Below, piece by piece: positions 32,681 through 41,357 of a stretch of DNA of 64,000 bases. The translations under genes were made by a program, and so were the position numbers. The notes under the pieces are model-generated. The model made no database searches. It was not told the origin of the DNA and saw only the letters and a list, made by a program, of their open reading frames with translations. The stretch's first letter is position 1. Every line of letters begins with the position of its first letter. The stretch is from Roseiarcus sp036489975 (GTDB lineage Bacteria > Pseudomonadota > Alphaproteobacteria > Rhizobiales > Beijerinckiaceae). The DNA is taken from NCBI GenBank assembly GCA_036489975.1, contig DASXES010000135.1, positions 62,001 to 126,000 on the forward strand, read 5' to 3'.

Positions 32681-33670
32681 TCAGCGCCCCCACCGTAAGG
32701 CCGGCGTCTCCACGGGGGCGTCCCATAGCGGAAGAAGCGCCTCGTCAAGCATCGACAGCGTGATCGAGCATCCGGCCATGTCGAGCGAAGTGACGTAGTT
32801 TCCAACCAGCGAGCGAACGATACGCACGCCCCGCTTCTCGAGCGCGCTTCTGGCGGCGTTGTACATGAGATAGAGTTCCATCAGCGGCGTGGCGCCGAAG
32901 CCATTGACGAGCAGCAGCGCATCGCCGCGAGCCTCGGCGCCGAGATCGCCGGCGATCGCGCCGACCATCTCCTCGGCGATGGAATCCGCGTCGGCGAGCG
33001 GAACGCGACGACGCCCTGGCTCGCCATGGATTCCAACGCCCATCTCCATCTCTTTCTCGCCGAGGTCGAATGTCGGCTTGCCCGCGGCCGGGACGGTGCA
33101 ACTGGTTAGCGCCACGCCCATCGACCGCGTGCGCGCATTGACGCGCTGGCCGAGCAGCTTGAGGAAAGCGAGGTCGCGGCCCATCTCGGCGGCCGCGCCA
33201 ACGATCTTCTCGACGACGAGCGTGCCAGCCACGCCGCGGCGCCCGACACTGAAGGTCGAGGCTTCGACCGCCACGTCGTCATCCGTGACGACCGAGTCGA
33301 TGAGGCCGTTGGCCATTTCGCCAGCCATCTCGAAGTTCATCCGGTCGCCGGAATAGTTCTTGATGATGAAGAGCACGCCCGCGCCGCTATCGACGGCTTC
33401 CGCCGCCGCGGTCATCTGGTCCGGCGTGGGGGAGGTGAACACTTGCCCTGGGCAGGCAGCGTCAAGCATTCCATAGCCGACGAACCCCGCGTGGAGGGGC
33501 TCATGGCCGCTGCCGCCGCCGGAGATCAGCGCGACCTTGCCTGGCGTCGGCCGCGCGCGTCTGACGAACTTCCTCTCCGGCCCAAGAACCACGAGACCTG
33601 GATGCGCGGCCGCGAAGCCGTCAAGGCTCTCTGAAAGAATCGTGTCGACTGCGTTCACGAACTTTTTCAT
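32681..33670 (-). CDS. dhaK: PTS-dependent dihydroxyacetone kinase, substrate-binding subunit
   Basis: DhaK binds dihydroxyacetone covalently and DhaL phosphorylates it. The 329 residues include His56 in GGGSGHEPLH, Asp109 in NYSGDRMNFE and His215 in GVGIHGEPG, matching His56, Asp109 and His218 of E. coli DhaK; His215 forms the hemiaminal with the substrate. E. coli DhaK is 356 residues, so this one is slightly short at the C-terminus. It is the last gene of the 42698-32681 operon, 20 bp after the small HTH gene, rather than next to dhaL. Confidence 0.93.
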   Translation of the reverse strand: MKKFVNAVDTILSESLDGFAAAHPGLVVLGPERKFVRRARPTPGKVALISGGGSGHEPLHAGFVGYGMLDAACPGQVFTSPTPDQMTAAAEAVDSGAGVLFIIKNYSGDRMNFEMAGEMANGLIDSVVTDDDVAVEASTFSVGRRGVAGTLVVEKIVGAAAEMGRDLAFLKLLGQRVNARTRSMGVALTSCTVPAAGKPTFDLGEKEMEMGVGIHGEPGRRRVPLADADSIAEEMVGAIAGDLGAEARGDALLLVNGFGATPLMELYLMYNAARSALEKRGVRIVRSLVGNYVTSLDMAGCSITLSMLDEALLPLWDAPVETPALRWGR

Positions 33671-33690
33671 GTCCGTCTCCCAAGACGCGG

Positions 33691-34113
33691 TCAGCGGCCT
33701 TCGCCGAGGAGCAGCGCGAGGCGATGCACAAAATCAAAGATCAGGGTTTCGAGCTGCTGATTCTTGCTGGCGTTTCCAAGGTCGGGCAGCGAGAGCGCGA
33801 TCTTGCGCTCCGGGCGCGTCTCGGACGCGGCGCCGAGGCGGCCGGGATGCGCCCGCGAATAGGCTCTGAGAAACGCGGCCCGTTCAAGGGCGGAGAAGTG
33901 ACAGATTTCGAAGATGAGCGCGAGATGACGCGCCGGGATCGGGACCTGATAGGACGGATTCGAGATTTGCGAGACGAAGCTTCGGTTCTTGCCAATCGCT
34001 TCGGACAGCCGTTGACGCATGCCCGAAGGGCGGCTTTCCAGCACCACCTTCAGAATCGCCTTGTATTCGGCGACCGCGCTCGATGCGTCGCGTCTTGGCC
34101 GTTCCTCACCCAT
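33691..34113 (-). CDS. Small HTH-like protein of the dha operon
   Basis: A 140-residue protein from the ATG at 34113, which overlaps the EI gene stop by 8 bp. The segment GMRQRLSEAIGKNRSFVSQI followed by SNPSYQVPIPARHLALIFEI resembles a lambda-repressor-type helix-turn-helix; FSALERAAFLRAYSRAHPGR follows and the C-terminus is helical. I cannot name a family. Its place between EI and dhaK suggests a local regulator or an adaptor of the kinase. The frame is open further upstream to 34338, but that part is antiparallel to nothing known and lies wholly inside the EI gene. Confidence 0.7.
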   Translation of the reverse strand: MGEERPRRDASSAVAEYKAILKVVLESRPSGMRQRLSEAIGKNRSFVSQISNPSYQVPIPARHLALIFEICHFSALERAAFLRAYSRAHPGRLGAASETRPERKIALSLPDLGNASKNQQLETLIFDFVHRLALLLGEGR

Positions 34114-35704
34114 GACCAGCGATCGCCGCCTTGAGGCGCCCGAGCGCCATCGGCGGGACCGAGAATTCCTCGAGCCCGCAATCGAGCAGCGCCGGCGCAT
34201 AGCGCGGATCGGCCGCCATGTCCCCGCACAGGCTGACCGGGACGCCCTGCGCCTTGCCGTGGGCGATCGTCCGCCTGATGAGCTCGAGCACCGCCGGATT
34301 GAGCGGATCTGCGAGCCCCGCGAGCTCTCCAGCGCCACGGTCGCAGGCTGTCACATACTGCACGAGGTCGTTGCTGCCGATCGAATAGAACTCGGCGTCA
34401 AAGCGATCAATCGCAAGCGCCGCCGCAGGAACCTCGACCATGATGCCGAGCGCGGGCCGGCGCGCTTCAAGTCCTTCGGCGGAGAGCTCGGCGAGCGCGA
34501 CGTCGAGGCGCCTGCGCGCCTCGGCGAGTTCGTCGGGGACGGTGACCATCGGCAGCATAACCTTCAGGTTATCTCCGCTTGCCGCCGCCCGCGCGAGCGC
34601 TCGCAACTGGGCCTTGAACAGGTCTGGCCGGCGCAGCGACAGACGCAAGCCTCGCACGCCAAGGAATGGATTCGCCTCGCCATCAAAGGTGACGCCGCGA
34701 ATCGGCTTGTCCCCGCCCGCATCGAGCGTGCGGATCGCCACTGGCCGTCCGGCCGCCCAATCGAGAATCCGGCGATAGACGTCCAATTGATCAGCCTCGC
34801 TCGGTGGCGCAAGACCGGCCTCAAACAGGAACTCGGTGCGCACAAGGCCAATTCCATCCGCATGCGCCGCATCGGGCGTCAGGTCCTCGAGGCCCTGGAT
34901 GTTCACAGCCGCGCGAATCCGCCTGCCGGAGCGCGTCACCGCGGGCGCTTCGGCTCTGCCTGCCTCGTCGGCGCGCCGTTGGGCAAATGCGGCGATGTTT
35001 CGACGCCAGTCAGCGAGCCGCGTCGCGGAAGGCGCGATTTCGATCTCGCCCTGCTCTCCGTCGAGCAGAATCAGGGCGCCGTCCTTCGCGGGAATCTCGC
35101 CCAGACCGACGACCATCGGTACGCCACGGGCGCGCGCCAGCATCGCGACATGGCTCGATGCGCTCCCGGCCGTCAGCGCGATGCCGGACGAGCGCTTCCA
35201 ATCGATCTCGAGGAAGCGCGAAGGCGCGAGATCCTCGGCGACCAGGATGGCTTTGTCCGGCAACGCTGAGGCTCTCTGGCCGTTTCCGCTAATGAGCCGC
35301 AGGACACGGTCTCGCAGGTCGACGAGGTCGGCCGAACGGGCGCGAAAGTATTCGTCCTTGGCGGCCGAATAATCGGCGATCTGGGCGTCGAGCGCGCCTT
35401 TCCAGGCGCGCAGCGCCGATGCGCCCGCCTCGACCTCGGCGAGGGCCGGCGCCGACAGGTCCCCGTCGCCGAGCATCTCGCGCTGGAACTCGAGAATTTC
35501 GGCAGCCTCGCGGGTCTCCGAAGCCGCGAGCGCCGCAAGTTCGGCCCCGGCCGCGTCGATCGCCTGCTTCAATGCGGCGCGCTCGACGTCGGGTTGCCCG
35601 GTGTGAAAGTTTTCTTCGGTCGCGGCGACGATCCGGGCCAACGGCCCCGCCGCAAGGCCAGGCGCGGCCGCGCGACCGCGCAGCCGAAGCGGCTCAAGGC
35701 TCAT
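34106..35704 (-). CDS. PTS enzyme I (phosphoenolpyruvate-protein phosphotransferase) dedicated to DhaM
   Basis: A 532-residue enzyme I that takes phosphate from PEP to HPr. His185 in GSASSHVAML is the phosphorylated histidine; the C-terminal PEP-binding barrel has GIGLVRTEFLF, FYSIGSNDLVQYVTACDRG and the active-site cysteine in VSLCGDMA. It is single-domain: there is no GAF domain (as in PtsP) and no HPr or EIIA fusion. The ATG at 35704 overlaps the HPr stop by 11 bp. The operon position makes it part of a dihydroxyacetone phosphorelay. Confidence 0.92.
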   Translation of the reverse strand: MSLEPLRLRGRAAAPGLAAGPLARIVAATEENFHTGQPDVERAALKQAIDAAGAELAALAASETREAAEILEFQREMLGDGDLSAPALAEVEAGASALRAWKGALDAQIADYSAAKDEYFRARSADLVDLRDRVLRLISGNGQRASALPDKAILVAEDLAPSRFLEIDWKRSSGIALTAGSASSHVAMLARARGVPMVVGLGEIPAKDGALILLDGEQGEIEIAPSATRLADWRRNIAAFAQRRADEAGRAEAPAVTRSGRRIRAAVNIQGLEDLTPDAAHADGIGLVRTEFLFEAGLAPPSEADQLDVYRRILDWAAGRPVAIRTLDAGGDKPIRGVTFDGEANPFLGVRGLRLSLRRPDLFKAQLRALARAAASGDNLKVMLPMVTVPDELAEARRRLDVALAELSAEGLEARRPALGIMVEVPAAALAIDRFDAEFYSIGSNDLVQYVTACDRGAGELAGLADPLNPAVLELIRRTIAHGKAQGVPVSLCGDMAADPRYAPALLDCGLEEFSVPPMALGRLKAAIAGHG

Positions 35705-36014
35705 CGGGAAAGTCCCGCTCGACGAGGGACACGAGGGCATCGACCGCAGCCTGGGCGTCTGCGCCCTCCGCACGGAACACGAGCAGCGAGTCGCGCGGGG
35801 TTTTGGCGCCCATCAGCTTCACAATACTTTTCGCATCGATCCAGGGGCCCTCGACTGAGATCGCAAGCGAAATCTTCGATGCGAATTTCTTGGCGAGCTT
35901 GGTGAGCTTGACCGCGGGCCGCGCGTGCAGCCCCGCCTCGTGCCGCAGGCGGACCGAGGCGGTTACGCTTTGCCGCGCCAAGGGGTTCGAAGCTGGGTCG
36001 GAGAATGCGGTCAT
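35694..36014 (-). CDS. HPr-family phosphocarrier protein of the dha operon
   Basis: A 106-residue HPr domain. RHEAGLHARPAVKLT carries the phosphorylated histidine (His30) and AKSIVKLMG carries the serine equivalent to Ser46 (Ser63). About 15 extra residues precede the domain when read from the ATG at 36014. In E. coli this domain is fused inside DhaM; here it is a separate gene, one base after dhaM and overlapping the EI gene. Confidence 0.9.
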   Translation of the reverse strand: MTAFSDPASNPLARQSVTASVRLRHEAGLHARPAVKLTKLAKKFASKISLAISVEGPWIDAKSIVKLMGAKTPRDSLLVFRAEGADAQAAVDALVSLVERDFPDEP

Positions 36015-36015
36015 C

Positions 36016-36414
36016 TTACCTCGGCGACAATTCTTCCGCGGTGGCGCAGACCTCGGCGAGGCTTGCGCCGCCGGAAGCCTCGGTCGCCGCCATGATCGCG
36101 CCCTCGACAAGGGGCGAATTGCACAAAACGACGCGTCCCCGGCGCTCCTCGGGCAGCATCTCGATCGCCATCTCGCTATTGGTTTCCGCGCCGCCGAGAT
36201 CGACCAGAATGGCGACGCCGCGAGGCGACCACGCCTCGTCGATCGCCCGCAGGATCTTCTGCACGTCAGTGCCGAGACCGCCGTCCGGGTCGCCGCCGCA
36301 GTAGGCGACTTTGACCTCATCGCCGACCATCTGGCGAACCATATCCGCCGTGCCGCGCGCGACATCGGGCGAATGCGAAACGATCACCAGCGAGACATTC
36401 TCCGTCACGAGCAT
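36016..36414 (-). CDS. dhaM: Dihydroxyacetone kinase phosphotransfer subunit DhaM, EIIA domain only
   Basis: A 132-residue mannose-type EIIA domain that rephosphorylates ADP bound to DhaL. His14 in LVIVSHSPDVARG is the phospho-accepting residue, and the fold elements VKVAYCGGDPDGGLGTD and ILVDLGGAETNSEMAIEML match DhaM. E. coli DhaM continues into HPr and EI-like domains; here these are encoded separately just downstream. It overlaps dhaL by 10 bp. Confidence 0.9.
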   Translation of the reverse strand: MLVTENVSLVIVSHSPDVARGTADMVRQMVGDEVKVAYCGGDPDGGLGTDVQKILRAIDEAWSPRGVAILVDLGGAETNSEMAIEMLPEERRGRVVLCNSPLVEGAIMAATEASGGASLAEVCATAEELSPR

Positions 36415-37019
36415 TGTTCCAGAAAGGGTGAAAGGGCTTCGACGATGATCTGGCTCGATCGCGCGCCGGGGTCCATGTGACCGACGCTCCGCTCACCGAG
36501 AAACGCGGCGCGCCCCTTGGTCGCGCGCATCGGAATGGTTGCGGCGGCGCCGCGTTCGGCCGCCTCTCTCACGCGAACGGCGAGATTCGGGCCGCCGGCG
36601 CTGATGGCGTCACGCACCGGCGCCAGAACGTCGAGCATCGTCTTCTCCCCGACGGTCGACCTGCCTCTCGCCGCGACCGCATCGAAGCCTGAAGTGACAA
36701 TCTCGGGCAGAAGCGCTTCGGTCGCGCTGCGGTCGCCGAGCGCTTTGCCCATGCCCATGAACAAACTGCCGTACAGAGGGCCGGACGCTCCGCCAACCTT
36801 CATCACGAGCGCCATTCCGACCGCCTTCAGGGCGTCTCCTGTCGGCCTGGCCGCGATGGCGTCGACCTGGGCGAGGACTTCGGCGCAGCCGCGTTTCATA
36901 TTGATCCCATGATCGCCGTCCCCCACCGCCTGATCGAGGGCGGTAAGCTCGTCGGCGTGATCCATCACCTGCTGCGCCGCCGCGGCGATCATCGATCGGA
37001 GATTCAGGTCGTCGGACAT
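36405..37019 (-). CDS. dhaL: Dihydroxyacetone kinase ADP-binding subunit
   Basis: DhaL carries a tightly bound ADP/ATP and phosphorylates dihydroxyacetone held by DhaK. The 204-residue helical barrel shows the Mg-binding aspartates Asp29, Asp34 and Asp36 in DQAVGDGDHGINM, as in E. coli DhaL, and the nucleotide loop VGGASGPLYGSLFMG. The ATG at 37019 is 11 bp after the upstream ATPase gene. A longer start at 37034 overlaps that gene. Confidence 0.92.
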   Translation of the reverse strand: MSDDLNLRSMIAAAAQQVMDHADELTALDQAVGDGDHGINMKRGCAEVLAQVDAIAARPTGDALKAVGMALVMKVGGASGPLYGSLFMGMGKALGDRSATEALLPEIVTSGFDAVAARGRSTVGEKTMLDVLAPVRDAISAGGPNLAVRVREAAERGAAATIPMRATKGRAAFLGERSVGHMDPGARSSQIIVEALSPFLEQCS

Positions 37020-37030
37020 CACTCTCGCTC

Positions 37031-38056
37031 TCACTCGGCCGCAAGACGGAGGCGCCGCCCAGTCGCATCGAAATAGAGCGGATCGATCAGCGACAAGCCC
37101 ACCTCCTCGCCCGCAAGGACCGGACGATGCGGATCCGCCAAAGTCACAAGGGCCTGTCCCCTGTATTCGATATGCACGTGGTTCTGGTCACCGAGGTGCT
37201 CGACCCGATGCACCCGCCCCACCAGGCCCGAGCCGTTCGGCTTGCCTATGGCCAGATGCTCCGTCCGCACGCCGACCGTCTCGGCGCCTTTGGGCGTCGA
37301 GGCGGTGCGCAGGAGATTGGCGGGGATCAGATTGATGCGGGGCGAGCCGAGTCGCGCAGCCACATAGAGATCGTTCGGGCTTTCGTAGATCTCGCGCGGC
37401 GTTCCGTACTGGACCAGGCCCCCCTCGCGAATTACGCCGATGCGGCTCGCCATCGTCATGGCTTCGATCTGGTCATGGGTGACGTAGAGAATGGTCGCGC
37501 CGAGATCGAGCTGGATGCGCTTGATCTCGAGCCTGAGCTCGGCCCGCAGCTTGGCGTCGAGCGAGGAAAGCGGTTCGTCCATGAGATAGATGGACGGGCG
37601 CCGGACGAGCGCGCGGCCGATCGCGACGCGCTGCATCTCGCCGCCTGAAAGCCGAGTGGCGCGGTTGCCGAGCTTGCCGGAAATCCTCAGGAGATCAGCC
37701 ACCTCCTGCACCTGCCTGCGGATCTCCGTCTCGGGCAGCTTGCGCAACGGCGAGCGCAGCGGGAAAGCCAGGTTGTCGTACACCGTTAGATGCGGATAGA
37801 GCGAATATTGCTGGAAGACGAACGCGACGTCGCGGGCGGCCGGCGGCTCGCGAGTCACGTCCCGGCCATCAATCGAAATCCCGCCCTGATCCGGCCGCTC
37901 GAGGCCCGCGATCAGGCGCAAGGTGGTGGTCTTGCCGGCGCCGGTGGGCCCGAGCAGAACGACGAACTCGCCGCTTGCGATGGAAAGCGAGAGATCGCGC
38001 ACCGCCTCGACGGCGCCGAACTGCTTGCTGACGTGGCTCAGCGCGATCTCAGCCAT
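37031..38056 (-). CDS. Carbohydrate ABC transporter ATPase (UgpC/MalK type), second copy
   Basis: A 341-residue CUT1 ATPase: Walker A GPTGAGKTT near residue 36, Q-loop FQQYSLYPHL, signature LSGGEMQRV, Walker B YLMDEPLSSLD and a C-terminal TOBE region. With the other ATPase it would form a heterodimer under the two permeases, the same gene layout as the rhizobial GlpSTPQUV glycerol transporter. It overlaps the upstream ATPase gene by 8 bp. Confidence 0.92.
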   Translation of the reverse strand: MAEIALSHVSKQFGAVEAVRDLSLSIASGEFVVLLGPTGAGKTTTLRLIAGLERPDQGGISIDGRDVTREPPAARDVAFVFQQYSLYPHLTVYDNLAFPLRSPLRKLPETEIRRQVQEVADLLRISGKLGNRATRLSGGEMQRVAIGRALVRRPSIYLMDEPLSSLDAKLRAELRLEIKRIQLDLGATILYVTHDQIEAMTMASRIGVIREGGLVQYGTPREIYESPNDLYVAARLGSPRINLIPANLLRTASTPKGAETVGVRTEHLAIGKPNGSGLVGRVHRVEHLGDQNHVHIEYRGQALVTLADPHRPVLAGEEVGLSLIDPLYFDATGRRLRLAAE

Positions 38057-39146
38057 GCCGCTCGCCCTGATGCAAAGCGCTCCTTATGGCCCGCCCGGTC
38101 TCGCGATCGAACACCATGAGCGAATCCGGCTTGAACGCGAGGCCCACCGTCTCACCGGCTCTCACAGGCAGAAGCGAGGGCAGGCGCGCCTTGATCTGGC
38201 CCTGCTCGATATCGACGGTTACGATCTGGGTCGTGCCGAGATACTCAGTCCCGAAGACGCGACCCCGGAACGGCGCCGAGTCGAGAAAGGAGACACATTC
38301 CGGACGCACGCCAAGCACCAGCGATTCTGCGGAGCCCTCCTGGCGAATCTCGGGGATGGCGACGCTGACCGCCCCGACTTTCACGGAGCGGTCGTGAGGC
38401 TTGAGCCGCCCCTCGAAGCGGATAAAATTCATCGGCGGCGACCCGACGAAGTCGGCGACGAACATGGTCGCCGGAAGATCGTATATCTCCTGCGGCGCTC
38501 CGATCTGCTCCACCACGCCCTGGTTCATTACCGCGATCTTGTCGCCAAGCGACATCGCCTCGATCTGGTCGTGGGTGACATATACGGTCGTCGCGCCGAT
38601 GCGATCGTGCAGGTCGTGCAATTCCTCGGTCATCGCCTGCCGGAGTTCGGCGTCGAGCGCGCCGAGCGGCTCGTCCATCAGAAAAGCCTTGGGCCGGCGC
38701 ACGATGGCGCGTCCCAGAGCCACACGCTGGCGGTCGCCGCCCGAAAGACCCGACACCGGGCGATCGAGCAATTCGGTGATGCGCAGAATACGAGCGGCTT
38801 CCTCGACCCGCGTGTTGACCTCGGCGCGCCTCACGCCCATCGAGACCAACGGAAAGGCGATATTTCGCCGCACATTCATGTGCGGATAGAGCGCGAAAAG
38901 CTGGAATACGAAAGCGATGTCGCGGGCCGAGGCGCGCCTGAGAGTGACGTCGTCGCCCGCCAGCAGAATGCTCCCGGAGGTCGGCAGCTCCAGCCCCGCG
39001 ATCATGCGCAGGGTCGTCGTCTTGCCGCAGCCGGACGGGCCAAGCAGGCAAAAGAACTCGCCGTCCTCGACGGTAAAGTTCGAGTCCTTGACCGCGACGA
39101 AATCGCCGAAGGACTTGTGCAGAGCCTGAACTTCGATCTTCGCCAT
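38049..39146 (-). CDS. Carbohydrate ABC transporter ATPase (UgpC/MalK type), first copy
   Basis: A 365-residue CUT1 ATPase from the ATG at 39146. Walker A GPSGCGKTT, Q-loop VFQLFALYPHM (the second position is Leu rather than Gln), signature LSGGDRQRV, Walker B FLMDEPLGALD and an OB-fold tail are visible. Two different ATPases in one operon point to a polyol-type importer with a heterodimeric motor. It is 11 bp downstream of the small membrane protein. Confidence 0.92.
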   Translation of the reverse strand: MAKIEVQALHKSFGDFVAVKDSNFTVEDGEFFCLLGPSGCGKTTTLRMIAGLELPTSGSILLAGDDVTLRRASARDIAFVFQLFALYPHMNVRRNIAFPLVSMGVRRAEVNTRVEEAARILRITELLDRPVSGLSGGDRQRVALGRAIVRRPKAFLMDEPLGALDAELRQAMTEELHDLHDRIGATTVYVTHDQIEAMSLGDKIAVMNQGVVEQIGAPQEIYDLPATMFVADFVGSPPMNFIRFEGRLKPHDRSVKVGAVSVAIPEIRQEGSAESLVLGVRPECVSFLDSAPFRGRVFGTEYLGTTQIVTVDIEQGQIKARLPSLLPVRAGETVGLAFKPDSLMVFDRETGRAIRSALHQGERHG

Positions 39147-39157
39147 GGGCCCGCGCC

Positions 39158-39370
39158 CTAATCCGGGAATTTCGTGACGACGACAAACATCACGACGCCG
39201 GTCAGGATCGTGATGAAGGAGTAGCTGTACAACACGAGCCAGAACGGTTGGCACAGCATGACGACGCCGGCGGAGATGACGACTGTCGCCAGCGTTTCCC
39301 ACGGGCCCCGGCGGAACGCGCGCCGCCAGGCCGACACGTGTGTTTTCGCCGGCTCGATCCTCATCGTCAT
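39158..39370 (-). CDS. Small two-helix membrane protein of the ABC operon
   Basis: A 70-residue protein with a basic N-terminus (MTMRIEPAKTHVSAWRRAF) and two hydrophobic segments, LATVVISAGVVMLCQPFWLV and FITILTGVVMFVVV. A second start at 39364 is possible. It overlaps the permease stop by 4 bp. Small membrane proteins in this position are known from the rhizobial glycerol transporter operon (GlpU), but the similarity here is in size and place only. Confidence 0.7.
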   Translation of the reverse strand: MTMRIEPAKTHVSAWRRAFRRGPWETLATVVISAGVVMLCQPFWLVLYSYSFITILTGVVMFVVVTKFPD

Positions 39371-40320
39371 CGGCGCACCGCCCCGAATGTGATGCCGCGC
39401 AAAAGATGCTTTCTCAGCGCGATCGTAAAAATCATGATCGGGAGGAGAAAAAGAGTCGTTCCCGCTGCGACCGCGGGCCAGTTTTGCCCGCCCTCGCCGA
39501 TGATGAAGGGGATGTAGGGCGGCATCGTCTGCGCGTCCGAGCTCGTCAGCAGTAGATTGAACGCGTATTCGTTCCATGAAAAAATCAGGCAGAAGATCGC
39601 GGTCGCCGCGATGCCGGTCGCCGCCTGCGGCAGCACCACTTTTCTGAACGCCTGCAGCCGCGTGTAGCCGTCGACCAGCGCCGCTTCTTCATATTCGCGA
39701 GGGATTTCGTCGATGAAGCCCTTCAGCAGCCAGACCGCGAGCGACACGTTCACCGCCGTGTACAAAAGGATCATGCCGATCCTGGTGTCGTAGAGGCCAA
39801 GCCATCGGTACATCATGTAGATTGGCACCGCGACCGCGATTGGCGGCATCATCCGCGTTGACAGGATGAAAAATAACAGGTCGTCGGCGAACGGCACGCG
39901 AAAGCGCGAAAACCCATAAGCCGCCAGCACGCCCAGGAAAGTCGCGAGAATGGTCGAGCCGAAGCCGATGATCAGCGAATTCAGGAAGCGTTCGACGAAC
40001 CGCGACGGACCGGCAATCACCATGTCGCGGTCGCGGGCAATTTTCTCGTACCATGTCTTGGGCGGCGGGAGCTTGGCGATGAAATCGTGCGACTGACGCG
40101 TCTGCACCGTGAACAGATCGACGAATCCTTCGAGCGTCGGCTTGAAAAACACCTTCGGAGGATACGCGACCGCGTCCTCCTGCGACTTGAAGGCGGTCGC
40201 CCCGATCCACACCAGCGGCAGGATCGTGACGATGGCGTAAAAAACGACGACGACGCCGGCCAGCCAACGGGCGAGCGGCGACGGCTCGGAGAAGGGACGG
40301 GGAGCCTGGGCCGCGCTCAT
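39367..40320 (-). CDS. Carbohydrate ABC transporter permease, MalG type
   Basis: A 317-residue inner-membrane permease with six predicted helices. The ATPase-contact EAA motif reads EYEEAALVDGYTRLQAFRKV, near residue 220. A periplasmic loop of about 70 residues follows the first helix (KSQEDAVAYPP to RFVERF), typical of the second permease of CUT1 systems. Its ATG at 40320 overlaps the first permease by 4 bp. Confidence 0.92.
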   Translation of the reverse strand: MSAAQAPRPFSEPSPLARWLAGVVVVFYAIVTILPLVWIGATAFKSQEDAVAYPPKVFFKPTLEGFVDLFTVQTRQSHDFIAKLPPPKTWYEKIARDRDMVIAGPSRFVERFLNSLIIGFGSTILATFLGVLAAYGFSRFRVPFADDLLFFILSTRMMPPIAVAVPIYMMYRWLGLYDTRIGMILLYTAVNVSLAVWLLKGFIDEIPREYEEAALVDGYTRLQAFRKVVLPQAATGIAATAIFCLIFSWNEYAFNLLLTSSDAQTMPPYIPFIIGEGGQNWPAVAAGTTLFLLPIMIFTIALRKHLLRGITFGAVRR

Positions 40321-41276
40321 TGCTGTTTCACTTTGTTGAGCGCCTTCACGTAGATGTTGGCCGCCCCGAATATCGTGACAAAAAGGATCACAGCGAGCGC
40401 CGAAGCGTAGCCCGTTTCCCACTTTTCAAACGCGGCGCGCTTGAGCGTGATCGAGACCAGTTCGGTGGTCGAACCTGGCCCCCCGGAGGTGAGCAGATTG
40501 ACCAGGTCGAACATGACGAACGACTGGATCGCCTGGAAAAGCACGGCGAGCATGAGGAAGGGAAGGACCATGGGGAAAGTGATCGACACGAATTGCCTCA
40601 GCGGGGAGGCGCGGTCGACTTCCGCCGCCTCGTAAATGTAGTCAGGGATCGAGCGCAGTCCGGCCAGGCAAATCAGCATCACGTAGGGAGTCCACATCCA
40701 GGTGTTGACCAGCACGATCGTCCACGGCGCCAGGGCGACGCTTCCGATCATTGTGAATGAGCTCGGCGCAGCGCCGGTGAAAAAGCCGATGAGATAGTTG
40801 AACGGCCCGATCTGCGGCTGGAACAGCAAGGTCCAGAAATTGCCCACGACCGCTGGCGACAACATCATCGGCAACAGGATGACGGTCGTCCAGAAGCTAT
40901 GGCCGCGGAATTTCTGGTTGATGAGCAACGCGAGGCCGAGGCCAACCAGGACCTGCAGCGCGATGGTCCAAAATACGAAATGCGCGGTTATCTGGAAGTT
41001 TGCCCAAAGGTCCTCGTCGGTCAGGATGTCGACGTAATTGTCGATGCCGATGAATCGGGCGGGGGTGGGCAGGTTGGCCATCAAGCCCGTGAACGACAGC
41101 CGGATCGCCCAAATCAACGGGAAAATATTGATCGCGAGAAGCAACAGCATCGTCGGCAGGATAAACAGCCACGCGATGGTCCGATCCGACAGGCCGCGCG
41201 CACGCCCGCCTGCCGTCGCCGGCGCCTGGAAGGCGACTCCTTCGGCGATGCCTCTTGCGTTATTCGTCACTGACAT
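40317..41276 (-). CDS. Carbohydrate ABC transporter permease, MalF type
   Basis: A 319-residue permease with six helices and the EAA motif YIYEAAEVDRASPLRQF near residue 230. It starts with a 30-residue cytoplasmic tail before LFILPTMLLLLAINIFPLIW. It follows the binding-protein gene after 81 bp and overlaps the second permease gene by 4 bp. Confidence 0.92.
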   Translation of the reverse strand: MSVTNNARGIAEGVAFQAPATAGGRARGLSDRTIAWLFILPTMLLLLAINIFPLIWAIRLSFTGLMANLPTPARFIGIDNYVDILTDEDLWANFQITAHFVFWTIALQVLVGLGLALLINQKFRGHSFWTTVILLPMMLSPAVVGNFWTLLFQPQIGPFNYLIGFFTGAAPSSFTMIGSVALAPWTIVLVNTWMWTPYVMLICLAGLRSIPDYIYEAAEVDRASPLRQFVSITFPMVLPFLMLAVLFQAIQSFVMFDLVNLLTSGGPGSTTELVSITLKRAAFEKWETGYASALAVILFVTIFGAANIYVKALNKVKQQ

Positions 41277-41357
41277 AACCTGCCCGCTTGTGGACCTGTC
41301 GAGTCTCCCCGGCGGGTTGCGCCGCCGGGGACGGGGACCGAGCCGACCGTCACGCGG

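Noticed and set aside
34114..34338. Upstream extension of the small HTH-like gene
   Set aside because: This part lies wholly inside the EI gene in another frame; the ATG at 34113 at the EI stop is the natural coupled start.
37923..39161. A 412-codon plus-strand frame
   Set aside because: Antisense to two MalK-type ATPase genes with complete motifs; no recognisable domain.
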